Both the position numbers and the translations under genes were made by a program. Below the pieces are notes generated by a model. It was given only the letters and a program-made list of their open reading frames with translations, was not told the DNA's origin and did no database searches. A stretch of DNA of 51,338 nt from JBCDGZ01 sp038750655 (GTDB taxonomy: Bacteria; Bacteroidota; Bacteroidia; Chitinophagales; Saprospiraceae): positions 1-51,338 of the forward strand of contig JBCDGZ010000039.1 of assembly GCA_038750655.1 (NCBI GenBank), given 5' to 3'. Positions 44,193 to 51,338 of this stretch are shown here, in pieces; position 1 is the stretch's first letter, and the number at the start of each line of letters is the position of its first letter.

Positions 44193-44659
44193 GCGTATAT
44201 CTCTTGGATTTTAGTTTTTTTCAAATTACTGATTGCTTGTTGATAATCTAACGCATCGAAGGTAAAATGAAGGTCGCCGTAATCGAAGTTTTGGGGGCAC
44301 AGCTCCGAGAAATTTTTGAAATCATACCACCTCACGTAATGCTTATTGATTTCGATGCGGCAGGCCAGCGTATAATCTCCCGGGATACCAGAGTACATAT
44401 AATCGTAGACAGCAAATCGGTTATCGAAGTAGCGGTATTCGTTGATTGTTTTTTTGTAAAAGTGATCGTGCAAATGAAAAGCGATAAAGGGTGAAATGCC
44501 TTCGTAAGCGCCGTTGATGAACGCAGTCTTGGTGCCTGCAAGCTGACGGAATTCAATTGCAGAGATAATGCTCCTCAGATCGGTATTGTTGATGTAGATA
44601 TTGGTGGTAAGATGATCACCGATCCGGGATTCTGACAGATCAAATGCTATGGTGTCCAT
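44189..44659 (-). CDS. Unrecognised 156-residue protein coupled to LysR
   Basis: A soluble protein with no signal peptide or membrane segment that I cannot assign to a family. It is rich in Tyr, Phe and Asp (FHLHDHFYKKTINEYRYFDNRFAVYDYMY) and appears mixed alpha/beta. Real coding is supported by a near-perfect promoter (44715-44745), by the absence of a competing frame and by the 4-base ATGA overlap with the LysR gene. The shared message suggests a role alongside the regulator, for instance effector sensing, which is speculation. Confidence 0.7.
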   Translation of the reverse strand: MDTIAFDLSESRIGDHLTTNIYINNTDLRSIISAIEFRQLAGTKTAFINGAYEGISPFIAFHLHDHFYKKTINEYRYFDNRFAVYDYMYSGIPGDYTLACRIEINKHYVRWYDFKNFSELCPQNFDYGDLHFTFDALDYQQAISNLKKTKIQEIYA

Positions 44660-44714
44660 ATCAATGGAATTTAGGAGTTCGGTTAGGGGAGTATACCCAC
44701 TGTTGATTGTACAA

Positions 44715-44745
44715 CAAAAGTACTCTTGTTTAGATTAAATCCAAA
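44715..44745 (-). promoter_or_regulatory. Promoter of the unknown gene-LysR unit
   Basis: On the minus strand TTTG (44745-44742) is followed after 19 nt by TACTTTTG (44722-44715), a perfect Bacteroidota housekeeping promoter. The start would be near 44708, 49 bases before the ATG at 44659. Confidence 0.7.
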
Positions 44746-44862
44746 TAGTAGAAGTCTTTAAGAAGAGGATTTGCTTTCCCTTGGGGTCGTACAGCGGAGA
44801 AAACCGAAGCATTTTAGGGAGCTAGCGGGAAGAGGTGGGAGTAGTCAATAAGGCGAATACAG

Positions 44863-44901
44863 AAAAATCGCAGACGCTGCCTGAAACTGCGCCTGCGATT
44901 T
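44863..44901 (-). terminator. Terminator after the di-heme peroxidase gene
   Basis: On the minus strand AAATCGCAG (44901-44893) pairs with CTGCGATTT (44873-44865), followed by TT, starting 8 bases after the stop codon. The T-run lies on the minus strand, in line with the gene it follows. Confidence 0.75.
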
Positions 44902-44908
44902 AGGAGGA

Positions 44909-45985
44909 TCAATTACTGAAAAACAACGTATCTCGTGTAAATTCGGTATCTGTCAGGGTATACAAAAAAGCGATGATGGCCTCTTTTTCTGAAGCGTCCA
45001 AGTCGATTCCCAGTCGTCCGTCCGGTTGAATAAGGCCCTCATCGAGCGTTTTGTAGTACACCATTCCATTATTATAGTGATCGAGGACTTCTTCAAGCGT
45101 CCCAAATCTGGCATTGTGCATGTAGGGGGACGTGAGGGCCACATTGCGCAAACTGGGTACCCTGAATTTTCCAATATCTGATTCCAAAGCCGTAATTCTA
45201 TTTCTCCCCGTATCCGCAAAAGTAGAGTCCAACCCATTATTGCGATAGGAAAAATCCGTGAACAGCTCTCCGCTGTGGCACGCCCCGCATTTGGCTTTAA
45301 AAACGCTGAAACCCTCCAGCTCTAATGCGCTGAGGCTTTCGCCCTCCTCCCGAATGTACTGATCGTAGCGGCTGTTGGCGGAAATCATCCTATTGGTGAA
45401 CTGCGATAGGGCATGCAAGGCAAAGGGCAGCGTAACCTCCTCTACGTCAAAGGCTTCTTTGAAGAGCTGGCGGTATTTTTCGCTGCCATTCAGCTTCGCC
45501 ACAACGTTCTCCACCGTTTCGTCCATCTCGACTTCCGACTCGATGGCGTTGATGGGAACAAAGTCCAGGTGAGTTACCCCACCATCCCAGAAGAATTCCG
45601 GAAAGAAGGCCATGTTGACCAGCGGAGGGGCATTTCTGATGCCCAGTCGGTTGTCTACCCCTACGCTTAGCGGATGCACAGGCGAGTCGGCAAAAGCAGT
45701 GGCTTGTATGTGGCAATTATTACAGGACACTGAGCCGTCTCTGGACAGATTAGGATCGTAAAATAGGGCCTTTCCCAACTGAAAACCCGCCTTAGTTATC
45801 GGATTATTTTCGAAGGTGTAGGTTGGGGCTGGAAAATTCTCCGGCACGCGAAACTCATAGCGATCGACTGTTGGAGTAGGCTCCTCCTCCTCTGAGCAGG
45901 CGCTGAATAGCAGGATAGCTAAACAAGCCCAGTAAAATACCGGGCTTGTTGGAAAGCGAAGTTGTTGTCTGCTATTGGTGGACAT
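44909..45985 (-). CDS. MbnH-type di-heme cytochrome c peroxidase family lipoprotein
   Basis: A MauG/CcpA-superfamily di-heme protein with two CxxCH sites (CNNCH and CGACH). The frame opens at 46003, but the ATG at 45985 gives a shorter overlap (14 bases) with the preceding gene and is equally plausible. A lipobox LFSAC suggests anchoring in the envelope. In characterised MbnPH pairs the di-heme enzyme oxidises a Trp of MbnP to kynurenine and so forms a copper site; the adjacent MbnP gene supports the same role here. The alternative is a peroxidase for hydrogen peroxide. Confidence 0.88.
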   Translation of the reverse strand: MSTNSRQQLRFPTSPVFYWACLAILLFSACSEEEEPTPTVDRYEFRVPENFPAPTYTFENNPITKAGFQLGKALFYDPNLSRDGSVSCNNCHIQATAFADSPVHPLSVGVDNRLGIRNAPPLVNMAFFPEFFWDGGVTHLDFVPINAIESEVEMDETVENVVAKLNGSEKYRQLFKEAFDVEEVTLPFALHALSQFTNRMISANSRYDQYIREEGESLSALELEGFSVFKAKCGACHSGELFTDFSYRNNGLDSTFADTGRNRITALESDIGKFRVPSLRNVALTSPYMHNARFGTLEEVLDHYNNGMVYYKTLDEGLIQPDGRLGIDLDASEKEAIIAFLYTLTDTEFTRDTLFFSN

Positions 45986-46841
45986 GGTCGAGTTCAAATA
46001 CATTGATCAACTTTTCAGCGAAGGGCTTGCCCAGGTCGGGGCGGTGCACGGAATAGGTAGTTGAAAAATCGATACCTTTCAGGATTTCCGCGAAATCGAC
46101 ATTGATATGCACCTGGGGAGTCAGGCCCTCTTTGATGCTGATCGCAGAGTCAAAATCAAGTTCTATAACTTTGATGTTATTGACAAATTTTTTGTCTTCA
46201 CCGGGGGCCGGTTCAACATCTTTCCACCCGCCAACATGAACGGCATAGGTTCCTTCGAGGGTCTCGAAGCCATTTCCCCGGTCGACGTATTCTTGACCAG
46301 AGTTGGAGGCACTGCCCTCTACGCCGAAGCCAATGTAGCCTGCATTCCAGTTCCAGAACCACGCCCCATTGGCTGGGTCGAGGACGCCGCCTGCGGCACC
46401 CTGCTGTACACCAGACTCATTGACGCCAACGGTGAAGCGGATTTTATCGTAGGTCCCTGCCTCCACGTTTTCTAAATTGATCACATTTGAATTAGGCGTT
46501 GTAGAAATGACATGGTAGTAGCCAGTGACCTCCTCTGCGTTGGGGCTGACATTGAGCGGGTCGAGGTATTGGGTGCCGTTGGGCCCCAGCAGCTCAATTT
46601 CGCTGACATAGTAGGCAAAAAGGGAGATATTATAAGACTGGCCATCCTGATCGGTCAATTGGTAATCCTTGCTGCCGGATTCTTTCATCGAAATACGCTC
46701 ATCGCCGAGTTTATTATCAAGGAAGACTGAAATCGTCCCAGGGGTTTCAGTGGGATTATTATCGTCATCATTATTACAAGCGGAAAAGGCTAGAAAAGTA
46801 ATAGCAAAAAGTAATATTGAAAATTGATTAAATAGTTTCAT
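45972..46841 (-). CDS. MbnP-like secreted metal-binding lipoprotein
   Basis: A 289-residue lipoprotein with lipobox FSAC (Cys22) followed by an acidic Asn/Asp stretch. The beta-rich body contains the Trp-rich GAWFWNWNAGYIGF segment and several His (HVGGWKD, HINVDF, DHVHQ) as in the MbnP family. MbnP is the substrate of the MbnH di-heme enzyme and binds copper. Its stop overlaps the MbnH-type gene, so the two are made together. No methanobactin precursor or MbnB/MbnC gene is near, so the pair acts here outside methanobactin synthesis. Confidence 0.85.
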   Translation of the reverse strand: MKLFNQFSILLFAITFLAFSACNNDDDNNPTETPGTISVFLDNKLGDERISMKESGSKDYQLTDQDGQSYNISLFAYYVSEIELLGPNGTQYLDPLNVSPNAEEVTGYYHVISTTPNSNVINLENVEAGTYDKIRFTVGVNESGVQQGAAGGVLDPANGAWFWNWNAGYIGFGVEGSASNSGQEYVDRGNGFETLEGTYAVHVGGWKDVEPAPGEDKKFVNNIKVIELDFDSAISIKEGLTPQVHINVDFAEILKGIDFSTTYSVHRPDLGKPFAEKLINVFELDHVHQ

Positions 46842-46858
46842 TTTAAGAATAGATTTAA

Positions 46859-46876
46859 GGTATAGTAGGCTATACC
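46859..46876. promoter_or_regulatory. Inverted repeat before the MbnP-like gene
   Basis: GGTATAG-TAGG-CTATACC is a perfect 7-bp dyad with 4-nt spacer, 18 bases upstream of the ATG at 46841. It may be an operator or a hairpin in the leader. No matching -7 element was found in this stretch. Confidence 0.35.
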
Positions 46877-46999
46877 TGTTGGATTTAAATAAAAAGGAAG
46901 GCTTGTAAAGCGGAGTCTGTGAAAGTTAAGGCAGATGTAACTTTGAGGACCCTCGATCTTAGCGATAGAGGACTTTTATAACATTTTGTAGCCGAAAAC

Positions 47000-47461
47000 C
47001 TAGACTAGCTCCGATATGGGAAGAGATACCTGCGGCGGGTGGAAGATTTCGAAAAGATGATTGGATAGGTAGAGCGTCTCATGGGTGCCAAGATGGCTTT
47101 TGTGGAGTAGTGCTACTGCGGCACTTAGTGAGTCGAGGCCGTCTGTGCAAAGGAGATTCAGCTCCAGATGATCTATCAATTGAGAAAAGAAGAAATGCGC
47201 TCCTTGTTGCTCTTTACTGATTTCTAATTGCTGTCCTAGATAACATTTACCACGACACATCTCCTCCAGGTCAAATTTATTGACACACCAAGTATTGGCG
47301 ATATAGTCCTGATAGAGGTAATAGTGGGCAAAGGTGAGTAAATCTCTGAATCCCGCAGAGAGGAAGAGGAGCATCAGTAATATGGCCGTTAATCTTTTCA
47401 ACCCTACAAAGATAGGGATTTCGTCAATCTGATATTTACTTTTTTTGTTAATTTTTGACAT
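47000..47461 (-). CDS. Small Cys-rich membrane protein
   Basis: A 153-residue protein with one clear membrane helix (about 22-38) and a Cys pattern after it: CVNK at Cys59, then CRGKC at Cys69 and Cys73, with Cys105 later. The CVNK...C-x-G-K-C-Y-L arrangement is seen in small Bacteroidota membrane proteins of unknown function that I associate with metal handling. That link is inferred from the Cys motif and from the neighbouring MbnP/MbnH-type genes, 159 bases downstream on the same strand. I do not know its exact family. Confidence 0.65.
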   Translation of the reverse strand: MSKINKKSKYQIDEIPIFVGLKRLTAILLMLLFLSAGFRDLLTFAHYYLYQDYIANTWCVNKFDLEEMCRGKCYLGQQLEISKEQQGAHFFFSQLIDHLELNLLCTDGLDSLSAAVALLHKSHLGTHETLYLSNHLFEIFHPPQVSLPISELV

Positions 47462-47524
47462 CTCCCCATTTGTGTTTGGGAAAGCAGGTGAGCCGTCAAG
47501 CTGGATTTTCTATCGTAAATCAGT

Positions 47525-47532
47525 TATCTTTG
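47525..47532 (+). promoter_or_regulatory. -7 element TATCTTTG of the lipoprotein gene
   Basis: TATCTTTG fits TAnnTTTG exactly and would give a start near 47539, so the palindromic element 47550-47621 would lie in the leader. The -33 region is poor. Confidence 0.45.
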
Positions 47533-47538
47533 TATCAC

Positions 47539-47632
47539 TTATATTAATTCAAGTTGCGATTCACTTTTACAAGAGTCAACCTGCCGGCAGGCAGATTGAC
47601 TCTCGTTCATCGCAACTTGGGTTATATTAATT
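47539..47632. repeat. Miniature palindromic element flanked by 11-bp direct repeats
   Basis: TTATATTAATT occurs at 47539-47549 and 47622-47632. Between the copies are nested inverted repeats: CAAGTTGCGAT/ATCGCAACTTG (47550-47560, 47609-47619), GAGTCAA/TTGACTC further in, and the palindrome CCTGCCGGCAGG (47580-47591) near the centre. The layout is that of a small mobile palindromic element with target-site duplication. The central palindrome is shared with the spacer at 22563-22574. Confidence 0.6.
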
Positions 47633-47650
47633 TAAACAAACTATAAAACT

Positions 47651-48853
47651 ATGAACAGAAACGTCCTCTCATTCGTGTCCTTTCTATGTCTACTTGTATT
47701 CCTCACTGCTTGTTCGAAAGATCATCTTGAAGAAACCGCTCCCGATAAGGGGCTAGTCGGTTTTGCTCAAAAGGGGCCTTTTATCAACGGGGCCTCTATC
47801 TTGGTGAGTGAATTAGATGATTTTTATGCGCCTACTGGGCGAGTATTCAGTACCCAAGTTTTTGATAATTCTGGGGCTTTTCAATTGGATGGGGTAGAAC
47901 TCGACCATCAACTGGCTACACTGCGCGTTGATGGCTTTTACTTCAATGAGGTTTGCGGTGGTCGCTCCGATGCTCAGATTACCCTCCACGGGATTGTGGA
48001 TCATCGCGGAGAAAACCCCTTTCATATCAATGTGCTTACGCATCTGGAAAAAGCGCGTGTGGAGTATTTACTGTCTCAGGACATTAAATTTACCCCTGCT
48101 AAGGAGCAAGCCCAAGCCGAGGTGTTAGCGGTTTTCGGCATCACGCCCGCCAACCCCTTACCACCTTCGGATCAATTGAACTTCACCCAAAACGGAGAAG
48201 GCAATGCCATCCTACTGGCCGTATCTGCACTGCTACAAGGCTATCGCAGCGAAGCGGAACTCTCCGAACTCATGGCCCGCATCATCGCTGACATTCGAAC
48301 CGACGGAGTCCTCAACGACATCAGCATCGGCTCTAGCCTCCGGGACCATTCCTTTTTCCTCGATGCCGCCGAGATCAGGAATAACCTCATCGATTACTTT
48401 GCCGAGTTGAACGTATCCGCTACTGTCCCCGACATTTCGAGCTACATCAGCGCATTTGTTTCGGGGGGCCCTTACCCCTTCAACCAGTCGATCTTTGAAT
48501 ATCCCGCTGAAGGAAAATTCAACCTGAATATTCTTGACACCGATCCTACTACCACGACCTTTACTGCTGGGGAGTGGTACAGCCTGGCGGCTACGCCTCC
48601 TCTCTGCAATCAGCTGCGCATCAATCTCCGCCGCATCAGCGGCGGTGGCTCCTGGGGGCGCGACCTCCTGAGAAACTTCAACTGGCTTGCTGATCAAATT
48701 GATCCTAATACCATACAGCAAAACTTTACTGCGGTTATCGGAGGGGAGTGTCATGATCTGAGGATTCGCTTCACAGCCGGCACCTATTTGATTCAGTATT
48801 TTGAGAAGGAGAATCTTGCGGCGGTACGGACGAAGACGATTACGGTAAATTGA
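47651..48853 (+). CDS. Uncharacterised lipoprotein
   Basis: A 400-residue lipoprotein: lipobox LTAC (Cys21), then an N-terminal beta domain (LVGFAQKGPFINGASILVSELD, TGRVFSTQVFDNSGAFQLDGVEL) resembling carboxypeptidase-regulatory-like folds. An alpha-helical middle (HINVLTHLEKARVEYLLSQD, ILLAVSALLQGYRSEAELSELM) and a beta-type C-terminal domain (about 285-400) with two Cys follow. I do not recognise a named family. The leader contains a palindromic element. No co-transcribed neighbour; a terminator follows. Confidence 0.8.
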   Translation: MNRNVLSFVSFLCLLVFLTACSKDHLEETAPDKGLVGFAQKGPFINGASILVSELDDFYAPTGRVFSTQVFDNSGAFQLDGVELDHQLATLRVDGFYFNEVCGGRSDAQITLHGIVDHRGENPFHINVLTHLEKARVEYLLSQDIKFTPAKEQAQAEVLAVFGITPANPLPPSDQLNFTQNGEGNAILLAVSALLQGYRSEAELSELMARIIADIRTDGVLNDISIGSSLRDHSFFLDAAEIRNNLIDYFAELNVSATVPDISSYISAFVSGGPYPFNQSIFEYPAEGKFNLNILDTDPTTTTFTAGEWYSLAATPPLCNQLRINLRRISGGGSWGRDLLRNFNWLADQIDPNTIQQNFTAVIGGECHDLRIRFTAGTYLIQYFEKENLAAVRTKTITVN

Positions 48854-48862
48854 TAAGTTGGA

Positions 48863-48909
48863 GTCATCTCGAATGCTCTGTCACCGGAGCATTCAAGATG
48901 ACTTCTTTT
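48863..48909 (+). terminator. Terminator after the lipoprotein gene
   Basis: GTCATCT and GAATGCTC (48863-48878) pair with GAGCATTC and AGATGAC (48887-48902) with one C-A mismatch, and TTCTTTT follows. It lies between two convergent genes. Confidence 0.75.
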
Positions 48910-48956
48910 ATGCCAATACTTAAGCTTAAGAGCTGTTCAGCTAGACGGTATACTCG

Positions 48957-50828
48957 TTATCGGACATTAACATATTTCCTGGATAGGTTGAACGTTTCAC
49001 CAACTATACTTATGATGTATACCCCATTATAGGAGAGGTTCTGCAATGCTACTGGGATGGTATTCTGCCCTTTATGAATTTGTACATTGTGCTGGGTGAA
49101 ATGTACCCGTCCGGTTAAATCGTAGATGAATATAGAAGCGGTTTGTGGTGTTTCAGCATCAAAGCTGAGCGTAGCGTTATCAAATTTAATATTTGTTGGA
49201 GGGCTATCATTTGTCCGTGTGACACTGCCAGCCCCGTTGAAGGTTAAAGCGGTGATGAAATCACTAATTTCGTCTAAGCTTAATACATAGGGATCACAAT
49301 CATCAATATTTACCGTGATCTCTAAAGTAGAAAGAGTAGTTAAATCGCAGTCAGCTCCGCAGCAAATAAAATTATTAGGACGAAGTACGCCATCCACATA
49401 AATATCATAATCATAGTTGATCACACCTGGTAAGTTGAGTTCTACTATATCCAGAAAGAGGCATTTAATAATAATGATGTTGCCCTCTAGGTCTTGCAAA
49501 TAGCTGTATTCAATTCTTGGGCTAAATACGGGGTCACATATTTCATCGGCTAAATCATTCAAGCTAGGAATACAAGAAAGATCATCAGGACATGCAAAAT
49601 CATGGTCAATGCTTACCAGAGGTTGGTCAGGGTTAGCTGGGTTTGGCCGAATCGTAATAAGCGAGCATTCATTACTGCATGGGGTACTACTTCTATTCAG
49701 GATATGATAGAATTTATCTTTATTAATGGTAACATTAAAGCCAATCGGATCAGTACTTGAGGTGATCAAGTTGAAGTTACCATCAGGGGTATTAGATTCA
49801 AATAAACACCATAAACTTGTAAAGTCATTACAAGTGTTTTGACTACCTAGATGGGGTGTTTCTATATAACTCGGAAGTCCGTTATAGCCGTATAATTTAA
49901 GATAAACTGAATTGGGGATAGTACTGTTAAGCAAATGGTAGTCTATAGTTGAATTGGTTGCACAGCAGACTAGTTCAATTGTTTCCTCGCATTCTTGATA
50001 TACTCCATTTTCATCATAATATGCGGTTGTTATTTTTAACTCGTCGCCTATGCAAAGCTCCGTTCCACTGTGCAGAATATCCTCCAGGTCAATCCATTCT
50101 AGACTGCCATCTGTCAGGTAACTTCCAATCGTATGGCCATCTCTTTCAACAGCAATCCACGCAGCATCATCATTTCCATAGATTTGCAGAAAGTCAAATA
50201 CACAAGCAGTACCATTTAAGAGTTGATCAGGGTTAGCAATGGCTCTCACGTCGCAAAATGTGGGGGTAACTGGGGGTATTGGTGTAATGATGATATTATC
50301 AATCGCAAAATCATCATCTGGCCCCGCCGCGGCAAAGTCCTGCCGCAGATCGAAGGTGTGACTTCCCGCAGTAAAATATACATCTATGTCCAGTGTAGCC
50401 CATGCCTCCTGTAAAGGCACTTTAAATTGATGTACAAAAACACCGTCTACATATAATCTCAGGGGAATCTCTCTCAAGGGATGGCCTCCCCAGCTAAAGT
50501 TGCGGTGATTGACATCGATCTTCATTTTGTGATACCCCTGGCTAGTCGTGACGATGTCCCTAAAAAAGAGCTTACCCGTTGCCGCTTCAGAAGGATCGTT
50601 TTCAAACATCATAAAGGCTCCATCACCGGTGCGATTTTGCGGGAGCTTTTGGCAGTTGCCAAAATTCCAGTCGCTCGTTATGGAATATTCATTATGGTCG
50701 CATACATTATCGGTGTTTTCGGTATAATCAGACTGAAGCAAGTACGGAGGCGTGTCAAAGGTATTATTGTATTGGCCATACAAATTGTGAATAGAAAACA
50801 ATGCAAGTAACAAAAGAAAATTTTTCAT
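48957..50828 (-). CDS. T9SS-secreted protein with lectin-like N-terminal domain
   Basis: A 623-residue protein with signal peptide (MKNFLLLLALFSIHNLYG). Residues about 25-190 look like a jelly-roll domain (GDGAFMMFENDP, KMKIDVNHRNFSW, LRLYVDGVFVHQF, DDFAIDNIIITPI), the type that binds sugars or appears in T9SS cargo. A Cys-rich middle (CCATNSTIDY, CSNECS, CCGADC) of unknown fold follows. The last 80 residues (ATLSFDAETPQTASIFIYDLTGRVHF ... NGVYIISIVGET) form a T9SS sorting domain. Surface role inferred from domains only. Confidence 0.82.
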   Translation of the reverse strand: MKNFLLLLALFSIHNLYGQYNNTFDTPPYLLQSDYTENTDNVCDHNEYSITSDWNFGNCQKLPQNRTGDGAFMMFENDPSEAATGKLFFRDIVTTSQGYHKMKIDVNHRNFSWGGHPLREIPLRLYVDGVFVHQFKVPLQEAWATLDIDVYFTAGSHTFDLRQDFAAAGPDDDFAIDNIIITPIPPVTPTFCDVRAIANPDQLLNGTACVFDFLQIYGNDDAAWIAVERDGHTIGSYLTDGSLEWIDLEDILHSGTELCIGDELKITTAYYDENGVYQECEETIELVCCATNSTIDYHLLNSTIPNSVYLKLYGYNGLPSYIETPHLGSQNTCNDFTSLWCLFESNTPDGNFNLITSSTDPIGFNVTINKDKFYHILNRSSTPCSNECSLITIRPNPANPDQPLVSIDHDFACPDDLSCIPSLNDLADEICDPVFSPRIEYSYLQDLEGNIIIIKCLFLDIVELNLPGVINYDYDIYVDGVLRPNNFICCGADCDLTTLSTLEITVNIDDCDPYVLSLDEISDFITALTFNGAGSVTRTNDSPPTNIKFDNATLSFDAETPQTASIFIYDLTGRVHFTQHNVQIHKGQNTIPVALQNLSYNGVYIISIVGETFNLSRKYVNVR

Positions 50829-50907
50829 AGTCTCAAATATTTAAGGTTTAAGGAAATGTGTAGTAATAACTGCATCTCCTTAAAGTTGTGACATAGGACT
50901 GCGATAA

Positions 50908-50923
50908 ATTTTTGGCCAAAAAT
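50908..50923. promoter_or_regulatory. Perfect 16-bp palindrome between two divergent genes
   Basis: ATTTTTGGCCAAAAAT is exactly self-complementary. It lies 80 bases upstream of the T9SS cargo gene (minus) and about 140 bases upstream of the sigma-factor gene (plus), a position from which a dimeric regulator could act on both. Confidence 0.35.
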
Positions 50924-51065
50924 AAAACAATGAAAATTCAAGGATGCCTGTTGTATATTAGGAATCCTCTTGAGGTGTTATTGATGATACAGAAGCTCAA
51001 AAAAAATTACCTCTTTTTGTCACAAAAAAACATTTATGAAGTTATAAGCGCGATATTAATAGATT

Positions 51066-51338
51066 ATGGTATTCAAAGATACTGGAAAAAAGACTGCTAG
51101 CCCTCATCAACAGAACTTTGGACTGAGTGAATCGGCATTTGAACGGCTTTTACAGGCCCTTAGAAGTGGAGAGGAAGAACTTATTGTTCATATCTATGAA
51201 TACCATATGGCATTATGTACTGCTTACTTAATGAAGGAATATGACGTAAAACGGAATGCCGCATATGATTTATTCATGGACACGTTAATGGACATGAGGG
51301 AGAAAATGTTATCTGGGAAAATAAAATATGGCAATTTA
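51066..51338 (+). CDS. Sigma-70 family (ECF-like) sigma factor, 3' end outside window
   Basis: Ninety-one codons from an ATG at 51066 run open to the window end. The segment FERLLQALRSGEEELIVHIYEYHMALCTAYLMKEYDV, followed by AAYDLFMDTLMDMREKMLSGKI, matches the start of region 2 in ECF-type sigma factors of Bacteroidota (the core-binding helices, with a YDLFMDTLM-type segment in place of DLVQEVFL). It would redirect RNA polymerase to a set of promoters. The divergent partner is the T9SS cargo gene at 50828. The assignment is limited by the truncation. Confidence 0.6.
   Translation, partial: MVFKDTGKKTASPHQQNFGLSESAFERLLQALRSGEEELIVHIYEYHMALCTAYLMKEYDVKRNAAYDLFMDTLMDMREKMLSGKIKYGNL

Noticed and set aside
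50912..51100. 62-codon plus frame before the sigma-factor gene
   Set aside because: It starts at a TTG inside a palindrome and overlaps the ATG of the sigma-factor gene in another frame; no family likeness.

Overview
The window comes from a Bacteroidota chromosome, most likely Saprospiria (Lewinella-like). This rests on several type IX secretion (T9SS) C-terminal sorting domains, Bacteroidota-type promoters (TTTG about 19-20 nt before TAnnTTTG), Bacteroidota-restricted families (DUF5916, DUF4292, Omp28-like) and the acpP-fabF-rnc order. I found no rRNA, tRNA, CRISPR array, phage gene or intact insertion sequence. The assignment below family level (genus) is inference.

Layout. 1-9490: the tail of one T9SS surface protein and a complete 2,997-residue T9SS surface protein with a nearly matching tail. 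9491-12696: a structured intergenic region, a DUF5916 outer-membrane protein and a large palindromic repeat. 12697-22329: phosphoesterase, lipoprotein, a secreted YbjN-like protein, a MOSC + hydrolase/OsmC operon, an Omp28-like T9SS protein, a secreted endonuclease followed by a TMTC-like glycosyltransferase, and a Tat-type aminotransferase. 22330-28128: repeat-rich spacer, prfC, glyQS, a second copy of the palindromic repeat, an unknown gene and an M29 aminopeptidase. 28184-35881 (all minus): hflX, an envelope operon (nucleotidyltransferase, TPR protein, DUF4292 lipoprotein, EnvC-like protein) and pyk. 36207-38867 (plus): acpP, fabF, rnc.

38990-44659 (all minus) is the least conventional part. 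A small unknown gene and a LysR regulator share a textbook promoter and overlap by 4 nt. They lie just upstream of a MmgE/PrpD-family gene that overlaps a ComA-like (phosphosulfolactate synthase family) gene, followed by a fumarate-reductase-type flavoprotein gene. A dyad suitable for a LysR protein lies upstream of the PrpD promoter, and a perfect 10-1-10 dyad plus a terminator-like hairpin lie before the flavoprotein gene. This set is the best candidate for an undescribed pathway.

44909-51338: a MbnP/MbnH-type pair (secreted metal-binding protein and di-heme enzyme) with a small Cys-rich membrane protein behind it, a lipoprotein gene with a miniature palindromic element in its leader, a further T9SS cargo gene, and the start of a sigma-factor gene cut by the window end. 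Recurrent themes are export through T9SS or as lipoproteins, and many small palindromic repeats in the intergenic DNA.
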